The notes under the pieces are model-generated. The model saw only the letters and a program-made list of their open reading frames with translations. It did not search any database and was not told the DNA's origin. Below, one piece after another: positions 53,219 to 62,237 of a stretch of DNA of 64,000 nt. The position numbers were made by a program, and so were the translations under genes. The DNA is from an uncultured Bacilli bacterium (GTDB lineage Bacteria; Bacillota_I; Bacilli_A; RF39; UBA660). Each line of letters opens with the position of its first letter. The first letter of the stretch is position 1. The DNA lies in the NCBI GenBank assembly GCA_949425635.1, contig CASPWD010000007.1, forward strand, positions 59,842 through 123,841, in the 5' to 3' direction.

Positions 53219-55534
53219 TTATTTATTCATATTTTTTAATAATTCTGCTGGGATTGGATCCCCTTCACGACGTCCACAACCTGGGCAAACATCTTTAATT
53301 ACTCCAACATATCCACATACAGGATCTCTGTCAACTGGATGGTTAATTGCTCCATAACCGATACCAGCTTCTTTCATCATTCTTACTACTGATTCAAATG
53401 CTTCTACATTTTCAGTAACATCACCATCAAGCTCAATATAGCTAATATGTCCAGCATTTGTAAATGCATGATATGGTGCTTCTGTTTTAATTTTCTTAGC
53501 TATTGAAATATCATAATATACTGGAACATGGAATGAATTAGTATAATATGCTCTATCAGTAACACCTTCAATTTTTCCGTAAATAGCTCTGTCAAGTTTT
53601 GTAAATCTTCCACTTAATCCTTCAGCTGGTGTAGCTAAACAAGTGAAGTTTAATTTATATTGTTGTGAATATTCATCCATCTTTTCTCTCATATGACCAA
53701 TAATTTCTAGTCCTAATTTTTGAGCTTTAGTAGATTCTCCATGATGTTCACCAATCAATGCTTTTAGACATTCTGCAAGTCCTAAGAATCCTACTGATAA
53801 TGTACCATGTTTTAATACTTTCTTTAATTTATCATTTGGTCTTAATCTTTCACTATCCATCCAGTTACCTTGACCCATTAAGAATGGGAAATTGTAAACT
53901 CTCTTATTACATTGAATATCAAATCTCTCTAATAATTGATCTTTACATAATTCTAACATTTCATCTAAATCTTCATAGAATCCTTTCATATCAGGTTTCT
54001 TTAAGCCATTAGGTCCCATGATACCATGTCTAATACCTAATCTAGGTAAGTTAATTGTTGTAAATGATAAGTTACCACGTCCTGGTGTAATAGCTTTATC
54101 AGGATCAACTACGTTACCCATAACTCTTGTACGGCATCCCATTGTTGCAACTTCTGTTTCAGGTCTTCCTGGAACATAATATTGTAAGTTAAATGGTGCA
54201 TCAATAAATTCAAAGTTAGGGAATAAACGTTTTGCAGATACCTTACAAGATAATTTAAATAAATCATAGTTAGGATCTTCTGGATTATAGTTAATTCCTT
54301 CTTTAACCTTAAAGATTGAAATTGGGAATATTGGAGTTTCGCTATGTCCAAGTCCTGCATCTACTGCAAGTAAATAATTCTTAACAATCATTCTACCTTC
54401 AGGACTTACATCTGTACCAAAGTTAACTGATGAGAATGGAACTTGAGCACCAGCTCTTGAATGCATTGTATTTAAATTATGAATAAATGCTTCCATTGCT
54501 TGATAAGTAATTCTATCAGTCTTAGCAACAGCTTTTTCCATAGACATTGCAAATAGTCTCTTTAATGTTTCGTTTTCCTTATAGAACTTTTCGAATACTT
54601 CTAAATCATGTTCAATACTTGATAATTTATTGATTTCTCCTTCAACAGTCTTCATATTAACAAATGAAGCAAAATCACTAAAATCTAGTAAATCTTGAAT
54701 AGTCATTCTTAATTGTTTTTTATAAGTCTTAACAACACCAGGTGCTAAGTAATAATCGAATAATGGAATAGATTGTCCACCATGTTGATCATTTTGATTT
54801 GATTGAATAGCTATAGCAGCTAATGCTGAATAACTCATAATATCATTAGGTTCTCTTAAATAACCATGTCCTGTTGAGAAACCACCCTTAAATAACTTAG
54901 CTAAATCTATTTGTAAACAAGTTGTTGTACCCATTGCTTCAAAGTCCATATCATGAATATGAATGTCACCTTCATCATGAGCATCAGCAAACTTTTTCTT
55001 CATTAAATAAGTCTTTGAAAATTCTTTAGATACATTTGAACCAAATTGTAACATTGTACCCATTGCTGAGTTACCATCGATATTACCATTTTCTCTTTTA
55101 GTATCATCCTCAGAAGCACTCTTTAAAGCTAAGCCTTCCAAAGTCTTTAAGAATTTATGAGATCTTTTATCTTCTGTGAATGCTGCTCTTGATTGAGCTC
55201 TTCTTTCTCTATAACTATTAAATGCTTCATAAACATCATCATATTTCTTTTCTTTTAAAGAAGTTTCTATTAAGTCTTGAATATCTTCTATCTTAATTTT
55301 ATCTTTATCTGCATATTCTTTTTCAATTCTGTCTAATACATCATGAAAAACTTTTTGCATATCTTTTTCTGTATATTTAACTTCTCCAGTTTCTTCATTA
55401 TAAGTTGATTCAATTACTTCATCGAAACATTTTTTAATTGCCATTGCAATCTTAGTATCGTTAAAATCAACTTTTTTACCATTTCTTTTTACAACTTGAA
55501 GATTTGTAAATAGGTTCTCTTTTTCTTTTGCCAT
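53219..55534 (-). CDS. nrdD: Anaerobic ribonucleoside-triphosphate reductase NrdD lacking its glycyl-radical segment
   Basis: Class III reductase, makes dNTPs without oxygen. An ATP-cone (about 12-110: VVKRNGKKVDFNDTKIAMAIKKC) is followed by the catalytic barrel with GNIDGNSAMGT, IHDMDFEAMGTTTC, NQNDQHGGQSIPLFDYYLAPG, PEGRMIVKNYL and MGCRTRV. The chain stops after the zinc site DPVCGYVG...CPGCGRREGDPIPAELLKNMNK; the radical-bearing RITGYL segment is missing and lies in the next gene (52929). 771 residues. RBS GGAGAG. nrdG is not in the window. Confidence 0.95.
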   Translation of the reverse strand: MAKEKENLFTNLQVVKRNGKKVDFNDTKIAMAIKKCFDEVIESTYNEETGEVKYTEKDMQKVFHDVLDRIEKEYADKDKIKIEDIQDLIETSLKEKKYDDVYEAFNSYRERRAQSRAAFTEDKRSHKFLKTLEGLALKSASEDDTKRENGNIDGNSAMGTMLQFGSNVSKEFSKTYLMKKKFADAHDEGDIHIHDMDFEAMGTTTCLQIDLAKLFKGGFSTGHGYLREPNDIMSYSALAAIAIQSNQNDQHGGQSIPLFDYYLAPGVVKTYKKQLRMTIQDLLDFSDFASFVNMKTVEGEINKLSSIEHDLEVFEKFYKENETLKRLFAMSMEKAVAKTDRITYQAMEAFIHNLNTMHSRAGAQVPFSSVNFGTDVSPEGRMIVKNYLLAVDAGLGHSETPIFPISIFKVKEGINYNPEDPNYDLFKLSCKVSAKRLFPNFEFIDAPFNLQYYVPGRPETEVATMGCRTRVMGNVVDPDKAITPGRGNLSFTTINLPRLGIRHGIMGPNGLKKPDMKGFYEDLDEMLELCKDQLLERFDIQCNKRVYNFPFLMGQGNWMDSERLRPNDKLKKVLKHGTLSVGFLGLAECLKALIGEHHGESTKAQKLGLEIIGHMREKMDEYSQQYKLNFTCLATPAEGLSGRFTKLDRAIYGKIEGVTDRAYYTNSFHVPVYYDISIAKKIKTEAPYHAFTNAGHISYIELDGDVTENVEAFESVVRMMKEAGIGYGAINHPVDRDPVCGYVGVIKDVCPGCGRREGDPIPAELLKNMNK

Positions 55535-55960
55535 ATTGTAAAACTCTCCTTCTACCTTTTCCTTAATTCCATTATATACAATAATATATATTTTTGGAAA
55601 GATTATTTTTTACTTTTTTTCTAAAAATTCAATTTTTGAAAAAATTCATTTTTTTAATTTTTCCCATTTTTTAGGGAAAAATGTTTTTTTGATTTTGATA
55701 TTATCACACGATTACAACATCGATTTTTACCCATATATTAGGCAAAAATTTGACTTTTTCACTTTTAGAGTGTTCGATTTACAAAGCATTTACTTTTTCT
55801 CAAAAATTGAATTTTCACAAAATTTACATTTTTTCATTTTTCGATTTTTCACATTTTTTACAAACTTAAAAAGTCAACAAATTTATATCATTTTAGTTAT
55901 AATTTTTAGTTATTAAGGAATAACAAAATAGCATCTTTTTATATAGCGAAAAAAAGACAC
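55535..55960. other. Intergenic region upstream of nrdD
   Basis: AT-rich, with many short runs of T and the repeated word CATTTTT/AATTTT. I see no gene, no clear NrdR box and no convincing hairpin; the nrdD promoter must lie here but I could not choose one. Confidence 0.4.
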
Positions 55961-55989
55961 AAAAAAAGAAGAACATCACATCGTTCTTC
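55961..55989 (-). terminator. Terminator of the orphan RNA
   Basis: GAAGAAC (55968-55974) pairs with GTTCTTC (55983-55989), followed on the minus strand by T7 (55967-55961). Confidence 0.85.
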
Positions 55990-56884
55990 CATTTTGCATT
56001 TGTTCGTTTTTTAAAATTGACTTCCATATAGCTGAATGAATCCAATACTATTTTGATAGTTTTCATATTACTGTGATTAAATCACTTTGTAACTTGTATA
56101 TAATACATTCACGTCTAACTATACTTTCGTATCAGAGTTCTCCAATTCATCGCTAAATTTTATTTATATGTGCACTCACGATATAGTATATTGAATATTC
56201 TTTATCAGTAGCTATCTAATAAATCCTACTCTCAACGGCTGGATTGCTTGATCTATTGCAAGACAAGTTTAAGGCTCCTTCAATTTTTAAACGCGGTCAA
56301 ATTGTCTGTACATGCAAGCACACCTTAAATTCCCAAAAGACTAACTATTTATTCAATATTTTAGTCCTCATTCCTCTAAGATTTCTTACTACATACTTTC
56401 AAAATATACATAAATGCATAACATACCTGCTCATTCTTTTAGAACTTCTTGCTAGTATGAAAGCCACTCATCTTTTCATTAAAACATTATCATCCTTATT
56501 GGCAAAATAGAAAATGCTAACTATTAATAATATTTTAATGGTAATTTAGTACTTCTTAAATTATAAGAATAATGATTAAATGGGGATGAATTTTAAAACC
56601 ATTTAATGATTAACACAAAGACGATAAGATATATGGTAACAAATATATATCTTCTTCGATCACTATATATAGTGTCGGAAATTAACTTGTTGGCTTGATG
56701 AACTATCATCAATATACAAATGTATACTTAATACACATGTTCAAGTTTCTATAATTCATTTCTGTCATGAATTCAAATAAATAATTAATACCCTATATAT
56801 ACCAAATAATCTTTCATATTTGACATATTTTTTTAATATTTTGTTTAGGTATTACAAAGTCGTCTTTCTGTATACCTCCTTACT
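55961..56884 (-). ncRNA. Candidate large structured noncoding RNA (about 0.92 kb)
   Basis: A consensus promoter at 56919-56891 and a terminator at 55989-55961 bracket 0.92 kb with no credible reading frame on the transcribed strand. The transcript is full of self-complementary pairs, for example GGTAT/ATACC at its 5' end, TTGATG/CATCAA, CACTAT/ATAGTG, AGATATAT/ATATATCT, ATTAAATGG/CCATTTAAT, GTTTAA/TTAAAC, GTGAT/ATCAC, and a GAAA tetraloop on ATAC/GTAT near 56130. It is not RNase P RNA, tmRNA, SRP or 6S RNA by their usual landmarks. In size and density of hairpins it resembles the giant ornate RNAs (GOLLD, ROOL, OLE), but I cannot match it to any of them. Confidence 0.6.
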
Positions 56885-56890
56885 ATATTA

Positions 56891-56919
56891 AGTATATACT
56901 TTTTAATATTTTAAGTCAA
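56891..56919 (-). promoter_or_regulatory. Promoter of the orphan RNA
   Basis: Minus strand: TTGACT (56919-56914), 17 bp, TATACT (56896-56891): near consensus. Confidence 0.8.
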
Positions 56920-56937
56920 TATATTTTATACCTAAAA

Positions 56938-56966
56938 TTGTATTTAATAATTAATTATGTTATTAT
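56938..56966 (+). promoter_or_regulatory. Promoter of the HExxH paralogue operon
   Basis: TTGTAT (56938-56943), 17 bp, TATTAT (56961-56966), 15 bp before the AAGGAGG site of the first gene. It diverges from the RNA promoter, 19 bp apart. Confidence 0.7.
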
Positions 56967-56993
56967 AAATCACTAATTAAGGAGGCATTATTT

Positions 56994-58169
56994 ATGGAAT
57001 ATAATTGGGGAATAAAAGATTTAAAAGAAGCTAAAGAAAAATTAAAAATTATTTTAAAAAAAGAAAAAAATAAAAATACTAAAAATTATATAAAATCACT
57101 TATTAAAAGATTAAACGATTATATTGCTGAAGAAGAACTATCTTTACATCCTAGTCAAGAAAAAATAAGCGTTCCTGAAGAAGTCGCTTATGATCAAACA
57201 TTAGCAAACATCGAATATGATTTATCATCATGTCATGAGTATTATTCACTTGTTTCATTTTTTGCGCATACAACAGATGCAATGCAAGATAAGATTGAAG
57301 AAATAGAAAGTATTCTCTCACAAAGACTTACTCCTGATGATGGTTATTCAAAAATAACTGGAGCCACGATTACAAATGAAAAAGCTTTAAGTTTAACGTC
57401 ACAATTTTACAATGGATTTTCACCAGAATTATCATTAGTATTCCAAAATGCCTTTGCTCAAAGAAATAGTTCTATCAGATTTGTTGATAATGTAGAAGAA
57501 GATTGTGTAGCAAATTCAACATATATTGATATTGTGAAGCGCTATTTTATAAGTATTACAAAAACAGATGACTTGTCTAAGTTATATACCTTCATTCATG
57601 AATATGGCCATGTAATATCATATATATTAAATCCTAAATCAATGTACTTTTCTAGTGAATTTGCTTTCGATGAAGTAGCTTCTCTATTTCCTGAGCTTGT
57701 TGCTCAATATGAGAATATTGGTAACTATGATAAAGCCCAAGTTGCCTTCGAATCATACGTAACATTTATACTATACAGAAATAAAGCAATTAACTTAGAC
57801 GCCCATCGTTATTTCATAAAACTTTGGAATGATAATAATCGTAATACTGACGATACATATATGGAAAAAATAAAAGAACTAGAATTTGATGAAGAAACAT
57901 TTACAGATGCAATTGAAACAGTCATAGATGACGAAGGAACTTACATAATAAGTTACATGGTTGCTTTAGAACTACTACATATTTATAAACAAGACAAACA
58001 AAGAGCTCTAGAAATATTTGAAAGGTTCTTAAAAACACCATATACAGAAAGCCTTCGTGCATATTTGGAAAGTGAATTTACTATCGGAAGTCATCTTCAA
58101 GAAGAAACAGAATATCTTATTGACAACTTCAAAAAAGAATTAAAGAAATCAGGTGAATTTCATGTATAA
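56994..58169 (+). CDS. Zinc metalloprotease-like protein, M3-type HExxH (paralogue 1)
   Basis: HEYGH (202-206) with a second Glu at 227 in AFDEVASLFPELV, 25 residues after the first His: the gluzincin arrangement of M3 peptidases. The N-terminus (about 1-60) is a Lys-rich helical hairpin beginning with NWGIKDLKEAK; the rest is helical. 391 residues, no signal peptide. A conserved tail element YMVALELLHIYKQDKQRALEIF recurs in the two following proteins. RBS AAGGAGG. It overlaps paralogue 2 by 8 bp. Confidence 0.8.
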   Translation: MEYNWGIKDLKEAKEKLKIILKKEKNKNTKNYIKSLIKRLNDYIAEEELSLHPSQEKISVPEEVAYDQTLANIEYDLSSCHEYYSLVSFFAHTTDAMQDKIEEIESILSQRLTPDDGYSKITGATITNEKALSLTSQFYNGFSPELSLVFQNAFAQRNSSIRFVDNVEEDCVANSTYIDIVKRYFISITKTDDLSKLYTFIHEYGHVISYILNPKSMYFSSEFAFDEVASLFPELVAQYENIGNYDKAQVAFESYVTFILYRNKAINLDAHRYFIKLWNDNNRNTDDTYMEKIKELEFDEETFTDAIETVIDDEGTYIISYMVALELLHIYKQDKQRALEIFERFLKTPYTESLRAYLESEFTIGSHLQEETEYLIDNFKKELKKSGEFHV

Positions 58170-59301
58170 ATGGGACATTAATGAAATAAAGAAAAATATA
58201 ATAGCTTTACAAAGGCAACTAGAATCTACATCTAATCCAGTAGAAGAACTAGAAATAGAAAATAAGATCTATGCCTTAGAAGATTTAATAGATTATTATA
58301 ACCAAGAGATTTGTCATTCTAAATCAGCAAGAACAATCTATATCCCAGAAGGTTTTAGAGAAATTATTGCTGATGATTTAAAATTGACAAAAGAATTCGG
58401 TTACTATTTCTCTATAATTCGTAGTTTTAGTGAATCATTCGACTACAGTAAAATTAGACCTCAAGATCTACCTTCAAGGATGTCTTCACCTAATCCTAAA
58501 ATTGTTGCTTTAACATCAGCTTTCTACAAAAAGCAATCGGAAATATTTCAAGAAACATATGCTAAATTATCAAGTCATTTTACAACAAGATTAAATTTTA
58601 ATAAACCTAATGCTAATAATTCTTTAGATGGTGAAACCAAACCAATCTACGGAACAAATTTAGTTTATATAAATATCAACAAATCAAATACAATTCGTGA
58701 CTATGTAACTATGATTCATGAATCATCACATGGAATGGCTTATCTTCTGAATGATGATGTTATTTGGGATGATCAAAAATATTGTTTCAGAGAACTTGAT
58801 TCATTATTCTTTGAACTTATAGGTATAGACTATATTGATACTACTCTAAGCAGTCCAATTGATTGTCAACAAATTAAAGTTGCTACATTTAAAGATTATC
58901 TATATTCTGCTGATTTAATAACTTCTAAAGCTGACATGTACAACTCATTATCACGCCAAGACTTGAAAAATAGAAAAGCTGTAACTACATTTTTAAAACA
59001 AGAAATAGGATATGATAAAATTGGGGTAAAAGATGTTATGAGAACATACTCAAAAGAATACTTTCATTACATAATCTCCTATCTTACAGCTATTGAACTA
59101 TATTTAATCTATCAAGTAGACCAAGACTTTGCGTTAGAACTTCTTTATAAGATAATAATGTTTAAAGATATGAATAATCAAGCATATCTTGCACAGATAA
59201 GAAAATTAGGAATAGAACCAGGTAAAAATATAGAAGAATATTTCAAAAAACTAGTTGATGCTGATAGAAAATTATGTTATGGAAAAAACATTCAATTATA
59301 A
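58162..59301 (+). CDS. Zinc metalloprotease-like protein (paralogue 2)
   Basis: HESSH (186-190) with Glu211 in FRELDSLFFEL, again 25 residues on. The start MYKWDINEIKKN and tail YLTAIELYLIYQVDQDFALELL align with paralogue 1. 379 residues. I chose the ATG at 58162 (AGGTGA just upstream), where it overlaps the stop of paralogue 1; a GTG three codons earlier overlaps the site. Paralogue identity is modest, so the duplication is old. Confidence 0.8.
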   Translation: MYKWDINEIKKNIIALQRQLESTSNPVEELEIENKIYALEDLIDYYNQEICHSKSARTIYIPEGFREIIADDLKLTKEFGYYFSIIRSFSESFDYSKIRPQDLPSRMSSPNPKIVALTSAFYKKQSEIFQETYAKLSSHFTTRLNFNKPNANNSLDGETKPIYGTNLVYININKSNTIRDYVTMIHESSHGMAYLLNDDVIWDDQKYCFRELDSLFFELIGIDYIDTTLSSPIDCQQIKVATFKDYLYSADLITSKADMYNSLSRQDLKNRKAVTTFLKQEIGYDKIGVKDVMRTYSKEYFHYIISYLTAIELYLIYQVDQDFALELLYKIIMFKDMNNQAYLAQIRKLGIEPGKNIEEYFKKLVDADRKLCYGKNIQL

Positions 59302-60343
59302 TATTTCAGATTTACAGAATATATTAAAACTTTTAAAAACTTATGAACACTCATCTCCTGAAATAGATAAAGACATTGAAAGACTACAACATTTAATAAA
59401 TTATCTATCCAAAAACCCCAACACTACTCCTAAATCCAAATCATTAAAAACATTATTTAAAGAAGATATTGCCAGTTACCAAATTTTCACTCCATACTAT
59501 AGCTACATAAAAGCCTTTGTTGAATCAGGTCATTCTATAGATGAAATCTACCAAAATCCAATCTACAAAAAAATCAAATTAAGTAACTTAGAAGCAGTTC
59601 AAATATCACAAGACTTTATAAGAAATCAAGGACCATTTTTCAGTAATCCTTTAGATGAATTTAACGAAGATATAAATACACACCTAAAATTCGTCTCCAA
59701 TAATTTAGACACATCAGGTGGTGTCCTATATCTTTATAGTACTGGAGATGCTTTTGTTTTCTCACCAGATAATAAAGATATTACAAAAGCTTCTGTATTA
59801 ACACACGAACTAGAACATGTTATAGATTCTTACAATAATCCAAATACTTTTAATACATTAATTGCTAGAGAAATAATTCCTGTATTTATGGAAACATTAA
59901 GTCTTCCAGCTATCTCTAGACAACTTAATTTAAAAAGCGATGGCTACCAAAGAATGCTTCATTTACATTCTATAATTAAAGAAAGTGCTTTAATGTTTAT
60001 TGATAAAATGGATATGCTAGAACTTATATCTAAACATTTTTATTTAAAAGAAGAGGACTTAATTAGATTTTTAAATGATAACGGCTACGATAATTCATTA
60101 ATTAGTCTTCTCATGGATAGAAGCCTTACTCAAGATTTCTTCTATCTTATACCTGAACTGATTACAATAGAATTATACTTTCTATATCAAGAAGACAAAC
60201 AAAGAGCATTAAACATCTTACAAGCAATTTCACTAAATGCTACTGATAGTAATATCTTAGACATCGTAAATCAAAGTGGAATAACTCTTAATGAAAATGT
60301 CGATACTTATGAAAAACATCTTCTAGCCAAAGTAAAACGATAG
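59279..60343 (+). CDS. Zinc metalloprotease-like protein (paralogue 3)
   Basis: HELEH (176-180) with Glu198 in AREIIPVFMETL, 22 residues after the first His, slightly shorter than in the other two. The tail ELITIELYFLYQEDKQRALNIL matches them. 354 residues. The ATG at 59279 places the start FNYNISDLQNIL in line with the other paralogues; an ATG eight codons upstream is open but adds unrelated sequence. It overlaps paralogue 2 by 23 bp, so all three are translated as one unit. Confidence 0.78.
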   Translation: MEKTFNYNISDLQNILKLLKTYEHSSPEIDKDIERLQHLINYLSKNPNTTPKSKSLKTLFKEDIASYQIFTPYYSYIKAFVESGHSIDEIYQNPIYKKIKLSNLEAVQISQDFIRNQGPFFSNPLDEFNEDINTHLKFVSNNLDTSGGVLYLYSTGDAFVFSPDNKDITKASVLTHELEHVIDSYNNPNTFNTLIAREIIPVFMETLSLPAISRQLNLKSDGYQRMLHLHSIIKESALMFIDKMDMLELISKHFYLKEEDLIRFLNDNGYDNSLISLLMDRSLTQDFFYLIPELITIELYFLYQEDKQRALNILQAISLNATDSNILDIVNQSGITLNENVDTYEKHLLAKVKR

Positions 60344-60366
60344 TTAACTATTTACTATCGTTTTTT
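60334..60366. terminator. Bidirectional terminator
   Basis: ACGATAGT (60337-60344) pairs with ACTATCGT (60354-60361), A-run left and T7 right. It overlaps the stop of paralogue 3 and serves the convergent 218-aa gene. Confidence 0.82.
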
Positions 60367-61004
60367 TCATGTCTTTTAAATATTCTTCTTAAACTTAATA
60401 CTCTAGGCTTCTCTACTTCTTTAACTGGTAGTGCAACAGGTACCTCTTCTTGCTTACCTCCATCTTCTTTACTATAATCCAAATTTATATTAGCATCTTT
60501 CATTACACCATAAATAAAATTGATTTGTTTAATTTCATTAAATAAATTTAAAAACTCTTGATAATAATACATATAATCTGAACCATCAGTTCTAACTCTT
60601 ACAATAGTATCAGTACTTTTTGACTTAGCTCCTCTTATTATGTAAATCCTAATCACATTATCATCATAAACAATCTTTAACAAATTATCATTTCCATTAT
60701 CTGAATGCCATATTATAGTTTTATTCTTCAAATCTATAAAATCACTTGGCAACATTGAACTTTCAATATCCGCATCCTCCAAAATATATCTACCAATTAC
60801 TGACTTCATAAATTCTTTAAAATCTCTATGCAAAGCTCTTTCTTTAAAGTCTCTTGCATCTCTAAGTTCTATACAAACTTCATCCGATTTTGTTCCAAAC
60901 CAAACATCATTATCCACGGTTTGCCAAATTGAAATTTTTTGCCCATCTTTCTCTAAAACAAAGTGACTATCATCACCTTTAAAATCTAATTTACCTTGTT
61001 CCAT
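60348..61004 (-). CDS. Unrecognised protein (218 aa)
   Basis: Soluble, charged protein; the first 160 residues alternate strands and helices (e.g. TIIWHSDNGNDNLLKIVYDD), the last 50 are a Pro/Val/Glu-rich then Arg/Lys-rich tail. No family recognised. It follows dusB by 8 bp, with GGGAGAG upstream, so the two are co-transcribed. Confidence 0.7.
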   Translation of the reverse strand: MEQGKLDFKGDDSHFVLEKDGQKISIWQTVDNDVWFGTKSDEVCIELRDARDFKERALHRDFKEFMKSVIGRYILEDADIESSMLPSDFIDLKNKTIIWHSDNGNDNLLKIVYDDNVIRIYIIRGAKSKSTDTIVRVRTDGSDYMYYYQEFLNLFNEIKQINFIYGVMKDANINLDYSKEDGGKQEEVPVALPVKEVEKPRVLSLRRIFKRHEKNDSK

Positions 61005-61012
61005 AACTCTCC

Positions 61013-61999
61013 CTAACTTTCATCATTTTCTAAATATTCTGTATATTCATCAATTATTTTAAACATCTCTTCACTTGTCTTACATTGACAAATAAGATTC
61101 TTAATTTCTTTACTTTTAGGCATCCCTTTTAAATACCATATAATAAAACTTCTTATCTCAAGGATTGCTGCTTTTTCACATTTATCTTCTAGTAATAGCT
61201 TATAATGTCTTTTCATCATATTAACTTTATCAATAAGAGTTACTTCAGAAGTCACTTTACCAGTTTCTAAGTATTCTACACATTCTCTAATTAACCAAGG
61301 ATTTCCTAAAACTCCTCTACCTATCATAACTGCATCACAATTAGTTTCATCAAGCATTTTCTTAGCTAATTCTGGACTAGTCACATCACCATTTCCAATA
61401 ACAGGTATAGATACATTTTCTTTAACTTGCTTAATTATACTCCAATCAGCTTTTCCACTATAACCTTGACTTCTTGTTCTAGCATGAATAGCTATCGCAC
61501 TAGCTCCAGCTTCTTCACATCTCTTGGCAACTTCTACAGCATTAATATGTTTTTCATCCCAACCACTACGTATCTTAACTGTAACTGGTACATGTACAGC
61601 ATTAACAACGGCTTTTACAATTTCAAAAATCTTATCAGGATCTTTTAGAAGTGCGCTCCCAGCTTGAGCTCTAACTGCTACCTTAGGAACAGGACATCCC
61701 ATATTGATATCTATAATATCTGGATGCATTCTTCTTTCAATTTCCTTAGCAGCAATAACAAAAGATTCTACATCACTACCAAAAATCTGTTGTGTAATAG
61801 GTCTTTCCTCTTCACTCATTTTTAGTAAATCAAAAGTCTTTTCGTTAGCATACATTATAGCTTTATCACTAACCATCTCAGCATAAATAAGACCCGCTCC
61901 CATTTCTTTAATAATCTTACGATAAGAAGTATTTGAAATCCCTGCCATTGGTGCTAAAACGATTCTATTCTTTATTTCTACATTACCTATCTTCCACAT
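61013..61999 (-). CDS. dusB: DusB: tRNA-dihydrouridine synthase
   Basis: FMN enzyme that reduces uridines in the tRNA D loop. Visible: APMAGISNTSYRKI, INMGCPVPKV with the catalytic Cys, SGSALLKDP-type QAGSALLKDP, VTVKIRSGWD, AIHARTRSQGYSG, VIGNGDVTSP, and MIGRGVLGNPWL. 328 residues, the usual DusB length; the C-terminal helical tRNA-binding domain is present. GATGGTGG upstream. Confidence 0.95.
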   Translation of the reverse strand: MWKIGNVEIKNRIVLAPMAGISNTSYRKIIKEMGAGLIYAEMVSDKAIMYANEKTFDLLKMSEEERPITQQIFGSDVESFVIAAKEIERRMHPDIIDINMGCPVPKVAVRAQAGSALLKDPDKIFEIVKAVVNAVHVPVTVKIRSGWDEKHINAVEVAKRCEEAGASAIAIHARTRSQGYSGKADWSIIKQVKENVSIPVIGNGDVTSPELAKKMLDETNCDAVMIGRGVLGNPWLIRECVEYLETGKVTSEVTLIDKVNMMKRHYKLLLEDKCEKAAILEIRSFIIWYLKGMPKSKEIKNLICQCKTSEEMFKIIDEYTEYLENDES

Positions 62000-62168
62000 A
62001 TAACCACCATCTTTTTATACTAAATTTAAAGTTTTCCCTTGTTCATATTATACTATAATTACAAACTTATGCAAGCAATCGTCAAAACTAAATTTAATCA
62101 CAATAATATAATTAAAATGTATATAAATGTCAAAAAAACATAAACTAATACTAGTTACAAAAATTTTG

Positions 62169-62195
62169 TTAGCACTCTTGCTTGACAAGTGCTAA
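62169..62195 (+). promoter_or_regulatory. CIRCE operator (HrcA site)
   Basis: TTAGCACTC (62169-62177), 9-bp spacer, AAGTGCTAA (62187-62195). One base differs from the consensus GAGTGCTAA. It overlaps the -35 box of the hsp20 promoter, so HrcA should repress it at normal temperature. Confidence 0.93.
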
Positions 62196-62210
62196 CAATT
62201 GTAATATAAT
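62182..62210 (+). promoter_or_regulatory. Consensus sigma-A promoter of hsp20
   Basis: TTGACA (62182-62187), 17 bp, TATAAT (62205-62210), interwoven with the CIRCE element. Confidence 0.92.
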
Positions 62211-62237
62211 TCAGTTATAGAAAGAAGGAAATATAAG

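Noticed and set aside
53086..53357. Two overlapping plus-strand frames of 70 and 85 codons
   Set aside because: They are antisense to the glycyl-radical gene and to the end of nrdD, rich in Phe/Leu/Ser, and have no ribosome-binding site.
53758..54360. Open frames of 83-84 codons on both strands within nrdD
   Set aside because: nrdD is strongly supported by motifs over the whole interval; these are other-frame readings without start signals.
55689..55916. 75-codon plus-strand frame upstream of nrdD
   Set aside because: Phe/Ile/Gln-rich reading of T-rich spacer, no RBS, no similarity to anything I recognise.
56244..56510. 88-codon plus-strand open frame
   Set aside because: It lies antisense in the orphan RNA, has no RBS or promoter, and its composition (Leu/Ile/Thr-rich) is what AT-rich noncoding DNA gives by chance.
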